Below, one piece after another: positions 31,579 to 44,400 of a stretch of DNA of 64,000 nucleotides. Position 1 is the first letter of the stretch. Every line of letters starts with the position of its first letter. The notes beneath the pieces are model-generated. The model was not told where the DNA came from, ran no database searches, and worked only from the letters and a program-made list of their open reading frames with translations. Made by a program: the position numbers and the translations under genes. Source of the stretch: Aphanomyces cochlioides (taxonomy: Eukaryota; Oomycota; Saprolegniomycetes; Saprolegniales; Verrucalvaceae); NCBI GenBank assembly GCA_019828595.1, contig JAHQRK010000001.1:620001-684000 (forward strand), in the 5' to 3' direction.

Positions 31579-34500
31579 ATGGCCACCGTGAAGGCGTCGT
31601 CGAATCACGACGAGAACGTCGCTGAGGGAGACAAGGACCATGAGTCTGACATTGAATCGTATTCGGATGATGACTCTGTAAACGATGGTTCAGCTGCGGA
31701 CGACGACAATGACAACACCTCCGTTTCGAACGGAACGGATTCAACCGACATAAAAGCCGAGGACGAAGAGATTTTGTCGGCTGAAGACAAAGCGGCGCGT
31801 GAAGCATTAATTCGAGAAGAAGAGGAGGCTCTAAAAAGACAAAAGGAAAGCCAAGCCAAAGCACTCGAAGCGCTACGGGAGCAAGAACAAGAGGTAGATG
31901 CGGAAACAGCCAACAACAAAGGGAAATCCAATGCCGACCGACGATTGCAATTCCTCATGGCCCAGGTATGTGTGCGATTGCGATTATGCGTCCTCCCTTG
32001 CCAATAAACATCCGTGCAACGTTTAACGGTGATATGTGTAGTCGGATGTCTTTACTTCATTTTTAATGGGAGGCAGCTCTGCAGTTGGTCGAGCGATGAA
32101 CAAGAAACGTGGTGAAGCTAAGCAAGAAAGCGACAACCGCCGTTCGGTCAAGAAAGGTGGTGACGACGATGACCAAGCCGCAATTTTGGCCGAAGAAGAG
32201 TCTCGCTTTACACGGTTGGAAAAACAACCGAGCAATATTGCATTCGGCACGATGAAGCCATACCAACTGGAGGGTTTAAATTGGATGATCCGCTTGCACG
32301 ACAGTGGTGTAAATGGTATCCTTGCTGACGAAATGGGTCTCGGCAAGACGCTTCAAAGTATTTCTTTGCTGGCGTATTTGCGAGAATCACGAGGTTCGAC
32401 ATTCGTATCAGGATCCATGTATGCTTAACCTATTGCCTAGCTATGAAGGGTCCTCACATGGTTATCGTGCCAAAGTCGACTGTCGGCAATTGGATGCGGG
32501 AGTTAGGGCGCTGGTGTCCTTCGATTCGAACGTTTAAATTTATGGGCGATAAGGAGCAGCGGAACGTGCTGCGTGAGAGCATCAAAACTGTCAAGTGGGA
32601 TGTATGTGTCTTGTCGTACGAAGTTGCAATTATAGAAAAACCCACGTTGAAGCGATTCAAGTGGAAATACATGCTCATCGACGAAGCCCACCGCATCAAG
32701 AATGAAAACTCGAAGTTGTCTCAAGTTGTCCGCGAATTTGACGTCCAGCATCGTTTGCTCATTACGGGAACGCCGTTGCAAAACAATTTGCACGAACTTT
32801 GGGCTTTGCTCAATTTCTTATTGCCAGGTTGCGTCCTTCTCATGTTCATGTTAACTTGCACTCTTAGATGTATTTACTGCTAGCGAAGATTTTGATTCGT
32901 GGTTCAACGTCGATGGCGAAGCAGGCCATGAAAATGTTATCAAAAAGTTGCACACAGTTTTACGCCCATTTCTTCTTCGACGACTTAAGACAGATGTTGA
33001 GCATTCCTTGCCACCCAAAATTGAAACCAAGTTATACGTGGGGCTATCGGAAATGCAACGTGAATGGTATACTCGCGTCTTGCATCGTGACGCAGCCCAT
33101 TTGAACTCTATCGGTGGCTCAGATCGCGTTCGTTTGCTCAATATTCTCATGCAACTGCGCAAAGTATGCAACCACCCTTACTTGTTTGATGGTGCCGAAC
33201 CTGGTCCTCCTTTCGTCGAAGGACCGCACTTATGGGAAAACTGTGGCAAATTAGTCCTGCTCCACAAGTTACTTCCAAAACTCAAGGTGCAAGGCTCCCG
33301 TGTTCTTATCTTTTGTCAAATGACATCGATGCTCAACATCTTAGAAGATTACATGCGATACAACAACCATGACTACTGCCGTTTGGATGGTAGCACGCAG
33401 GGCGAACTCCGTGACGAGTACATGGACGTATTCAATGCTCCCAATTCGACAAAGTTTGCGTTTTTGTTGAGTACTCGTGCAGGTGGTTTGGGTATCAACT
33501 TGGCGACGGCCGATATTGTGATCTTGTACGATTCGGACTGGAATCCTCAAGTTGACTTGCAAGCCATGGATCGTGCCCATCGTATTGGCCAAACCAAGAC
33601 TGTCCGTGTCTTCCGCTTCATTACGGACGGCACGGTGGAAGAAAAGATTGTGGAACGTGCTGAACGCAAGTTGTACTTGGATGCTGCCATCATTCAACAG
33701 GGGCGTCTTGCCCAACAGAATCGAAAATTGTCGAAGGATGAGCTCATGACAATGGTGCGATTTGGTGCAGATGAGATCTTTAATGCAAAGGGCAGCATGA
33801 TTACCGACGACGACATTGATGCTATTCTTGCCAAAGGTGAAGAACGCACAGAAAGCATGAAGGCCAAAATCAACGAGGACATGCAACACAACTTGAAAAA
33901 CTTTAGCTTGTCTAGCGTTAGCAGCCTTTATGAATTTGAAGGTGAAAAGTTCGCCAAAGATGCATTGGAGTCGGGGGTGCTTCCTTCAACTTTTATTGCA
34001 CTTCCCGCGCGACAACGTAAGACCAACTACGATGTGGACGAGTACTATAGACAGCAAACGGGCCAAACCAAGCCCAAGAAGACAAAGAAACCTGAAGACG
34101 ACAACAAACCTAAAGTTGCCGTCGTGCACGACTTTCAGTTTTACGACAAGGAGAAAATGCTTGCGCTCTTGCAAAAGCGTTATGACTTGGATTTCCAACG
34201 CAAAGAGCACATGAAGCTGATCAAGGAAGCCAAGAGCGTTAAAGAAGAGGATGATGGTGGAAAAGTGAAGCAGCTCGAAGCAGAGCTTGAAAAGATGGAG
34301 TTGAGTGAAGAAGATCGCGAAGCTCTTGAAGAACTCGAGAAGAATGCCTTCGGTGATTGGACACGACGGGATCTCAAACAGTTCGTTGCAAGTTGCGAGC
34401 GATTTGGTCGACACGACAAGGAAGCCATCTGCCGCGACACTGCCACAGTGTTGGGCAAAGACTTGAATCGCGTGATGGAATATTACGACGTATTTTGGGA

Positions 34501-35062
34501 ACGTGGTCCTGAGCTCGAAGATTTTACAAAGTTCATTGAAAAAATCGAAAAGGGTGAAAAGCGAATTCAACGCAATCAAGCGGTCAAAGAAGCTCTCGCT
34601 GCCAAGGTATTTCTATCGCGTCTATGTATTTCTAATGCTTTTTTGTAGTGCGCGCGGTACAAGAACCCATGGCGGGATATGAAATTGCAATACCCTGGCG
34701 GATACAAGAGCAAGGGGTACACGATGGACGAGGACATTTTCCTCGTCTGCATGATGCATCAGCACGGATTTGAGTGGAATGCGATCAAAGACGAGATCCG
34801 CAAAGCGTGGCAATTCCGATTTGACTGGTTTTTCAAGTCAAGGACTGTTGCGGAGTTGCAAAAGCGCGGCGAATTCCTCACAAAGTTGATTGAGAAGGAG
34901 AATGAAGAAACAACTAGTAAAATGGCCGCCGAGGATGAAACCCTCACATCGAAAGCGACCAAGAAACACAAGAGTTCCAGCAGCAGCAGTAGCAAGAAGC
35001 GGTCACGTCCGTCGTCATCGACGACGTCCAGTAGCTCAAAGCGGCGAAAATCCAAAGCATGA
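31579..35062 (+). CDS. ISWI: ISWI (SNF2L/SMARCA5-type) chromatin-remodelling ATPase, 5 exons
   Basis: Exons 31579-31965, 32042-32393, 32441-32827, 32868-34606 and 34649-35062 give 1,092 residues. An acidic N-terminus precedes a complete SNF2 ATPase: the substrate motif [14 protein letters not shown], Walker [14 protein letters not shown] box ([10 protein letters not shown]), TGTPLQNN, and the helicase C-terminal half with [14 protein letters not shown] and [16 protein letters not shown]. Downstream are the HAND-SANT-SLIDE nucleosome-spacing domains ([56 protein letters not shown]) and a Ser/Lys-rich tail. ISWI slides and spaces nucleosomes in the nucleus. Every expected motif is present, so the enzyme should be active. 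Confidence 0.95.
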
Positions 35063-35124
35063 ACACTTAATTCACAAAATTGAAATGTCCTAATTTCCAT
35101 TTCGCGCCACACAATTCTACTCCA

Positions 35125-35152
35125 ACCGGATAACCCTCCCATTCATCCGGAT
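35125..35152 (+). promoter_or_regulatory. Two CCGGAT motifs upstream of PAT1
   Basis: ACCGGATAAC near 35125 and CATCCGGATTT near 35143, ending about 25 bp before the ATG at 35177. Confidence 0.4.
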
Positions 35153-35176
35153 TTCCGCTTTTAGATTGACACAACG

Positions 35177-37254
35177 ATGTCAACCGACGACGAGAGTGGA
35201 CTCGGTTCCCTCGGCTTCTTTAGCGGCGTGCCAGTGGACGACAAGAAGTATGAAACATTGCTAGAAGATCTTCGTGCGCACGACCTCTTGGGACCAGTGG
35301 ACGATGGCTTTGACAGCGTTGGATATGGAGGGCGAACTTCTCTCTTGCTCAACGACAGCCTTTCAGCTATATTCAGTGGCAATCTCCCCAAGGATAAGCC
35401 CGCAGGGCCGCCTTCGCAACCTGTGTCTGCACCAAAAGTCGCAAAAGCGCCACCTCCGGGTTTTGCTGCCACCCCCGCTGGAAGTGCGCCGACGCAGGCG
35501 GATTTGGAATGGGCACGCAGCCAACAGGAGTTTGCATTGCTCCGTAATGAGTTTGCAAAGAAAGTACCCGGTGGAGCTGTTGGTTTAACGTCTGCGGGAT
35601 TGGGTCTGTCGAAGCCATTCTTGTACTCTGAAGATGATGATGGCGACGACGATGCCATTCTTGAGAATATAAACATGAAAACCTTTGGCTTGGACGAAGA
35701 CGACGATTTCCGAGCACGTGCTGCTTCTCCAACTCCTGAATCGCTTCCTGTTCCAAAACTGCCAAGCCCTCCACCAGGGATGCCCAGTGCACCCCCTGGA
35801 TTGCCAAGCCCACCCCCTGGTATGCCTTCACACGCTCCAATACCACCTCAACCTGTAATGATGCAACCTCCACCACCTGGAATGGGCTATCCTCCAGCAA
35901 ACATGCCACCCCAACCGTTCCCTCACCACCCTGGAGGCCCCCCGCATCCACATATGATGCCGCCCCATCCCATGATGATGTATCCCCCTCCACCCCAGAT
36001 TCCTCAATTCAATGGCCCTCCTCCCCATGTCATTATGAACGAAAAAATCTTCAAGATCATGAACCCCCGGGACGTTCAATTTGTTGTCCAACAACAGCTC
36101 AAGCAAATTCGATCGAGTGATCCGTTCAGCGATGATTACTATTTTCACAACTATCACGTGGTACGTAGAAATTCTTGTTGCCTGATGTCATAAGTTACTA
36201 GAAACGTGAGCGCGCTAGAGCAAATCCTGCTGCTCCATCCCCTGTATTGCCATTGCCATCATGGAAGCTTGAACACGTAAAGTCGTTTGATCCACGCGAC
36301 GTTTCCCGAGCAAACAAATCCCGTGAATGGGAATCGGAAAATCAAGTCCTCGGCCGAACAGCAAAGTCCAGCCTCTATCGTCCCCGAGAGCTCCTCAATT
36401 TGGCCGACGACACTGAACCCGTTCTGACGCGCTCGAAAACTCCCTCCAACTCTGTCTTCTTTAATGACACATGGTCCAAGCGTCAGCGAATCGATGAAGG
36501 CATGGGATACCTCCTTGCCCTTCAAGATGCGCGTCATATCTTGGATGCTCGTCGAATCAATGTGCAACAATTTCACCAAATGGATCCCCAACAAATGGAC
36601 CCTGCGCTCGTTGAACTCCGTGACAAGACGGCCAATTTGCTTCTTGAACTCGCCAAAGTCTTGGGTGTGTCAGCCACTGGCGAATGCGATAAGGCTGTGT
36701 TATGGTCGATTCTTTCCGTGTCAAAGGGCAAGAAGTTAGTATGCCGTGCGCTGCCCCTGCTTCATCCTTCGGCCCGATTTTTGATCTTTCCTCTACTGGT
36801 TCAGTACATGCTAGCTCAGACCTTAACGAACGAAGATCAAAAGTCGGAAGAAACTATCGCAGATGAAGATCGTTTGGCTCAAACTTTGGTCGTCGCACTG
36901 CTTTACCAGCAACCATCTCCCCCACCTCAAGCTTTGGCTGACTCATTGCAATTTGCATTGGAAGGACAATCAATCCCAACTCTGTCGCTCGTGTTGCACA
37001 ACAGAGTACGTTATGTTGAGAGGTGAAATAATTCATGTCTTTGAAATAGACGCGTGCAGAGCTTTTGCAGGCATTACTTCAAAAGGGCGGCACTGTGTGC
37101 GCTAACACTGTTGATGAAGTCAAGGCCAAGTGGTAAGCGATATTTCAAACACAGAACAATACTTATGGCTGTTTATAGGCTTAAGTACCAAGATTTGTTT
37201 GTCGAGTTGGCATCACGTATCAAAGAATCGTCGCAGCAACACGGCGGACTGTAG
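35177..37254 (+). CDS. PAT1: PAT1 mRNA-decay factor, 4 exons
   Basis: Exons 35177-36160, 36202-37005, 37050-37132 and 37179-37254 encode 648 residues. The N-terminus begins with an FF-containing acidic region (LGFFSGVPVDDKKYETLLED) like the DDX6-binding start of PAT1. A Pro/Met-rich low-complexity segment (about residues 190-290) follows. Then come the two conserved PAT1 boxes, MNPRDVQFVVQQQLKQIRSS and KSFDPRDVSRANKSREWE, and a helical C-terminal domain that in relatives binds LSM1-7 and DCP2. PAT1 promotes decapping in cytoplasmic P-bodies. The last exons are very short (83 and 76 bp) but in phase. Confidence 0.88.
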
Positions 37255-37290
37255 GTTTGCATTGTATAATTCTGCATATGTTCTCATCCC

Positions 37291-38322
37291 TTAAACAACT
37301 TGCATTTGGGAAGTTGGTGATGTCGGTGGTGGAATTTGAAGTGGTAGACAAACACGTTCGAGCTTGCAACAGCTCGTGAGTCCTGTCAGGAGAACACCAA
37401 AAACAACGAGCCAAGCAGAAATGTGACGTGCGGCCTCAAAGAGACGCGGGGAGCATGTAGTTTTAGACAGACCATGGTGGATCCAAAATGCTCCAACAAT
37501 TCCCCATGAAATATGTAAAATACCAAGAGTGACCAAGTAGTACGGCAACATGGTAGCTCTCGAGATGGACATTTGCTTTATTGAGCACCACGATGACAAG
37601 CAGACAACAGTGCCGAATAGTACTGCAGAAAGAGCCAAGTAGAGTTGCAAGGGGTGAGTGCAAATGTCATTGCAGTACGTGGACAGAAATACCAGACACA
37701 CTATCATGGCAACAACGAACGGCAGAGTGAAGAGGCTTCGACGGGCTCCTGGTGAGATGCATGAGCATCGAAGCAATACCAGTACCGTTGATGATTTCTA
37801 CAATGAGAGTATGATGAAAAATCATGTCGAAGAACGAACCGCAGGGTCGCTAGGGCTGACGCTTCGGATGGAGACATGTAGCAAGAAGCATGACAATGGA
37901 ACGCACACAATGATGAAAAGGCACACAGAGATGACTATCAATGTGAAGACCTCTGGGGCGCGATAACTGCAACCTTGGTTCGCGCTAGCAATAGCACCGA
38001 GGATGGCTGCAACAATACTGACTAAGCACAAATTCAAGGCCATGCCAAGCGTGACTACAGACTTGAACGAAGTGAGGAGACCAACAAGTCCAACAATCAT
38101 CCATAGGGCATAGAGGATACCACTTGCATACAGGTAGTAGATGGACTCAAGGGGGCATCCGGAGTTTTGGATGCTAGCTTTGAATCGAAGCGCAACCAAT
38201 ACGCAAACAAAGGATGCAACTGCAAGGCTGATCAATCCCAAACTTGCCACAATATATTGCATGATGTTCCATCTCCTTGTTGTCGCCGTGCTTGAGCGCT
38301 TCAACGACTGTTGACGCTCCAT
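37291..38322 (-). CDS. Eight-helix membrane protein of unknown function, 2 exons
   Basis: Exons 38322-37840 and 37797-37291 (42-nt intron) give 329 residues. Each exon encodes four hydrophobic helices: about residues 22-45, 65-85, 92-112 and 122-145, then again about 180-200, 210-230, 238-258 and 278-298. Conserved features between the halves are few, but both have a cysteine-containing loop after helix 1, so a tetraspan unit may have duplicated. I recognise no family; MARVEL-like or claudin-like folds share this layout but no motif supports them. It starts 82 bp from the divergent dynein-like gene, so the two share a promoter, and it converges with PAT1. Confidence 0.6.
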
Positions 38323-38403
38323 AAAGATTCTTTAGCAAGGTTGTTACAGTTACAAAACAAGCTGAAACTGTAGCCTTGGCCACTTCCGACGATTAACACG
38401 ATT

Positions 38404-41400
38404 ATGCCTCCACGACGGAAAAAAATCTGCGGCACCAATCCTAAATTGCTTGAGTTACTCGGAAAAAACCAAGATTCGCATGATCCATCAAGCCTACTCA
38501 GTCGCATAGTTTCTAATGATCCTCGTCGGCTTGTCCGGGGCAGGGAGCAGATGGAGCAGAAAAAAATCCACGAAGCGCAAAAATCGTTGGAGCTACCTCA
38601 TTGTGCTCTTATTGGTAAGTTGATGTCAGATAAACACCACATCACTAAATGTTAGATACACCTGATAAACTTCTGGAGTACACCTTGGAGATAATAACAA
38701 CAAAGTCGGACGTGGACCTGAGGCGCATTCGGCTTAAAGGTGAGGATTTCACAATGTTTATGTGACCACTGTGAGTAGAAGTGCACACTTTGGCTGAGGC
38801 AATCTTTGCTCCACAGCGTAAACCAGTGGAGATCACATATTTGATTTATGACCCCAACCCACCGTGTAAGTTTTCAAATATATATTGGCTTGTTCCAGCA
38901 CCCGTCGACACTTTGAATCTCAAGAGCCACTATTTTACAATGACATCGTTTGGTCTTACCAATGTGACGAATGCAGACAACGGCATGATAACTGCAAGGC
39001 CAACCTCGTCGCTTACATGCATCTATCTAGAAATGTACGATTTGTCGACCTGGCTGTCGGAGAAGGCTATTTTTGATAAAATCGCTCGAATGCCAAGTAT
39101 TCAACTCATGCGCAAGATGAATGTGTTTTACACGTGGAAGCGAAATACAATTGGCATGCGTTTCGTTCGCGCTCGGTAAGAAAAATACTGACAGTCGACT
39201 GCTGACAAGGACTCCGGATTTTAGTAAATTTTTGACAGAAAAGCTTATCTGGTGCCACCCATCACTGGCTCCGTTCGTTTGTTCTATTCGACTTCTCGTC
39301 ATGAAAGTAAGGCGAAAAATTGCTCGCCATCAATGTTTCATTTAGGTAGGAGAAAAAGCAATCAGTCCTATCGTTGACCCCACGAGGAGCTTATTCTTTT
39401 CTGATCTTATCCCAGTAAGAAAAATTGAATGACATTGAAATAAGCAAGGTTAGAGAGATCGAAATCAACTAACTCGAGACCTTCAAGAGGTGGTCTCAAG
39501 AATTGAAGATATACTCCTCGAAGCTTTGACACCGCTCGTCGGTGAGCATTCCCGTTACAGTGATCACGCGACCAGCTCTGATTTCGTTCCTGTCTTTGTG
39601 CGCGTTGTTGATTTTATGGTTATCGAAGCACTCTTTGAGGCTTTATGTTCATCGATTTCGCATCTTTCCTGCTCAATTTCGGGATTGCCGACCGACCAAC
39701 AACTATTAAAATCATCTTTTTGTTGTCGAAGTGACGATGACTATACTAAAGATCTCTACGCACAAATTGATGCACTCTTGGCCCGTCCCTTTGAGCACTC
39801 TGGTAAAATATATTGATTGTTTCGATGGATTAATAAAGATTTGTAGGAAATATTACTTACAAACGTCTTTTTCAGCTGCAAGGCGCTGTACGACCACCTG
39901 ATCCACTCTTCATATTGAAAATAGCAATCCATAATACTCACATTACAATCATCCCCGAAAAGGAGCTCTGGCTGCGTAAATTCCGCGATATGATTGCAGA
40001 TTACATTTCTGCTCTGGATCGCGTCGAACGCATCTCAGCAAACTCTAAGATCCAAGACTTCGTCCACAAGTATTGTCGCCCATACTTTCGTCATTTCTTT
40101 GCTGAAGGCATACACTCTTTCTCAACTATTGTGAACAATCATTTGAGCATTGAAACTATGATGAAAGATCTCCGCACAACTTTGGACATTTACTTTGCTG
40201 AAATTGAGGTACACAAGTTATTGTGGATCACCTGAACTATTTGTAGCACCTTACCTCGTCGTGCCTCCCATTGAAAGCCGAATTTTTGCAAATCGAGAAG
40301 AAGACACCGCCGTTATCTCAGGGCACGCTTGAATCTGTCACTGATGTTACCCGCATTGTCCAAACGCATATTACATTGCGAAGAGAGCTTCAAGCCGCTG
40401 ACATGATGCTTCTGGTTGGCTGCTTTCTCGTCGATCGGAGCATTTTTGTCGGAGAAATGTTAGCAAAATGCAACAACAAGCTCTTGGAACTGTACCAAGA
40501 GCTGCCAAAATTTTGCAATCACTTTTTTAAAAGAGTGGTTGATGATTTAGCTAAAAGGACATCAATTTTGGTCTCCATTCCCGAGTCTGTCGAAGAGGTA
40601 GAATACTATTCAGTTCAAATCAGACTTCACTCGATTTAGTGCACAGAATGGCTTGCTTGTTTTTGTGGACTTCAGAGCCACACAAGGTCACCGGTCATTC
40701 ATATGGGACCATGTGTCTCTTCCTTGCAACAAATGGTCGACTCGTGCCGTAATGATTGCCCGCCAGAATTATCGTCGAATTTGGTCAACTCATTTGAAAG
40801 TGGCCACCGTACGTCTAGAACTCTCGGTCGCTGACTAATATATTGCACAGTTCAATGGAAGATTCAAAACAAGGCATTACGAGAAATATTATCTCGAATT
40901 GAAGACAATCGGTCGTTTTACCAAGAGCTACTTTCCCGTACATTATCGTCCAGGCGGGAAATTCTGACAACTGAGCTCTGCACTGCTTCGAGTAAATTGA
41001 ATGAAGCGATAAAAGCTGTCAATATTTTCGGTTCTGATCAAGGCGGATTTGGAGGACCTGAGGTGCAAAATCTGGTCAAGATCGCCAGAGGTTTGCTTGA
41101 CCGAAATGACTTGCTGACGCGCTTAACCTCATTTCTTGACCAATTTGTCCACTTAAATTCATCAAAGACAAAAGATGCCCATCGACGCCGATACTCGTCA
41201 TTTCGATCTGGATCGGTTTCTCACTTGTTCAAAGTGTATGATCACGTAAGCGCCGTATTGGCTCTCGTGGACATTGCGCACTCTTTCGTACAGTTTCGAC
41301 AATCCTTTGAACGTGTCCCTCTGATTGATTTGGATCTATCAAATTTACTCTCCCGAGTTGTCTCGCTGAAACGACTATCTCAGCCTCATTGTGCGACACT

Positions 41401-44400
41401 GGACGGAATGCATCATCCACTTGTATCTCAATTTTATCCTAGTGCAGAGAGACTTCAAGAAGCTTTGGAGATTGCAATTCCTATGACTCAGTCACAATTT
41501 ACCCCAGAAAGGTGGAAAATTGTCGAAAATATCCTTTCCCTCACACAAGACGACAAATGCTGTATTTCCCATATTGAAGCTGGCCTTAGTCGATCCACCA
41601 CCAAGGAACTTCTTGGAAAACTCTCCGCTGCTGCAAACCAAGAAGCACACATTCAAAGCACTCTTAATCAAGTCAAATCTCAGATCTCAAGCTTATCTCT
41701 AGATTTCACTGCAAATGACCATAGCATGCGTGTGACAAATTGTTTGGAGATTACGTCCAGCCTTGCAGACTGCAGGATGACTTTACTTCGAATTCGTCAC
41801 CATGAAAATCCATGGTTGGTCGAAGTACATCGACTGGAGTCTCAAATATCCAACGCAACCGACCTCATTAACCTCATTCATGAAATGGACAGTGCTTGGA
41901 ATGAAATCGCTGTTGTCTTGGCAATGCCTGAGCTAAAAGCATACGAAAAAGATCCAGAACTTTGGGCGGACGTCGAATTAATTGGTCGAACTTGGCAAGA
42001 CTGTCTTGTTGCGGGTTGTTACTGGAACGATCAGGCCTCCTCGCATATATTCATCAAATTGGAGACTATATTCAAGTCATTGGATTTGCCACACTACATT
42101 CGACAATGTGAACGAATGCGTGCCTCTATCTGGTCATATTTTCAAACACTCCGAATCGCATTCCCCCGGTTGTACATGATCTCGAACCATGAAATGTTGG
42201 CAATGTTTAATGAGCCAAATCGTGTCCAAGTCGTAATCAAACGCTGTTATCTTGGTATTAAACTCGTGGAATGCTCCGATATCAAGAACATACCAGAAAG
42301 CAAGACTCACATCGCTGGAATGATGGATTCCGATTTTATGACTTGGCTCTTGGGTGATCATTCCGTCTCCTTCATCCACTCAGTTCAGTTTGCAGGTTGC
42401 TCTTGGACGTTACCTCTTTTCCGTCCCGTGAAAATACTTGGCCCACTTGCTTTCTGGCTAGGTCAATTTGATACGCTATTGAACCACTCATTGACTGCGA
42501 AAGCTATCACGGCAATGTCCCAATTTGCCTACGATCCTAAATCTTCTTCACCCATTGACCAAATCAAAGAGTGGACAACTAAACTTCCACCGCAGCTCAT
42601 TCTCAACTTCTTACACGTGCATTTTTGCACTTTAGTTGAGCGCCTCATTGTTTCAGCTCCAGGTACAACGTCCGGACGTACCTTGCTTCAATCTTCTGTG
42701 GCAAACCAGCGAGATTACATCCAACGACTTGTTTCACATGTGCGGACATCAAATGGGCAAAACACCGTTATCGAAGATGCAATACTCTTGTTGAATTGCC
42801 AACAAGATACATTGTACCAGCTAGCTGCACATGCTGAAACTTACGATTGGTCAAATGTAATGTTGACCTGGGAGCACACGTTCCGTTTGGTTGCGAATAG
42901 CAAATCTGATGAGCTGTCGATTGAGGCACGGATTGGTCAAGTCTCTGTACCCTGTGGTTTAGAACTGCAGCCCACAATGCCATGGATTGTCATTTTACCT
43001 ACAACACAACGATGTATATTTGCTCTCTTTCACGTAATGCGCCTCAATGTTAGTATTATGCCAACTGGAGAAGCTCGCATGGGTAAAAAGACACTCCTCC
43101 GAAGCTTAAGTTATTTGCTCATGCGACCCCAATGGGAATTGATATGCCACCACAATACGTCTGTATCTGTTATAGAATCTTTCACAAAGGGAATAGAGTC
43201 ATTGCATGGATGGGGACATGTTTTGTGTGCATCCAATCTAACTGCGGCTGTTTTGGGTGGTTTTGTCTGTCGAATGCGAGAATTGCAAGCATCCTTAAGT
43301 TCTAGTGCTCAAGTTAGCGAGAATTTCAGATGCATTTTTTTCCTGATGAACCAAGGAATCAATGTGCACTCGTCACTGGCTCGATGGGTTGGGCAGCCAC
43401 TTAGACCTCTAGCAATACTCCCGCCAGATCAATTCCTGTTATTAAAAGCGTTGTTCAGCGCAAAAGGATTTTCGGTTGACAAGGTATGTATGGAGCAAAG
43501 TTCAAGTAATCAATGGTATTTGTAGAATATCAAGCTGGTTGACTGCGTGCTTCGAACATTGTATGCCGCATCGACAAGTGTAGTATCCCAATGCAGGTTT
43601 CGTTTGCTTCCCAAGGTTGTCAACACAGCTTATAAGATCACAAAGGAGGTTAACTACGTCATTCACAGTCATGGCAAGCATGGTAGTCATGTAAAACATG
43701 ATGCCTCGCCTTTAAATGTCACACGATACAAAGATACGAACGTTTTCCGGTTTGCGCTGCTTTTGGTCTTGGAGCCCCTCGGATTGGTGAGCTCCAGTCA
43801 GCTTCATACAGTTTTAGATCAGTTTATACCCTCAAACTTAACTTTGACTCAAGAAAATCGCACGTTTGCCTCGGCGTTTAAAGTCGTACTTGACCGAGGT
43901 CACTTTGCGCAAGAGGCCAAGTTTATTGAAAGTGGGGTGGCGCTACATCATATGCTCAAGGTTTCGCCTCGCGAACGTATCATGAACTCATGTCGTTATT
44001 CTAGTCTGGTACTACTACTATTGTCGTCGGACGGACCATTTCGGGTAAAACAACCTGCTTGAAAAATGTTCTACGAGCTCAACAGCTTGTTGAATCGCTT
44101 TATCGTCCAAACTCGAATGGAAATGCTCATATCCAAATGGGAATCAATATGTCAGTCATTGGTCTCGATGACTTAGAAGATTTTCAAGAGATGCGACAAA
44201 TACTCACAAATGTATTAACCCCCACACGAAATGTCATCAACTGTGTTTGTATGGATGGATTTGGGCCCTTATCTGGTGGGCTGTTGGATATTTTAGGTGC
44301 AATCATTCAAGGCCACGATCATGTTCAGTTTCCCGATGATCAGCGTTTATCGATAAAGAACTTATCTGGCAGGTCATTGCTTGTTCTGGAACTTGCATCA

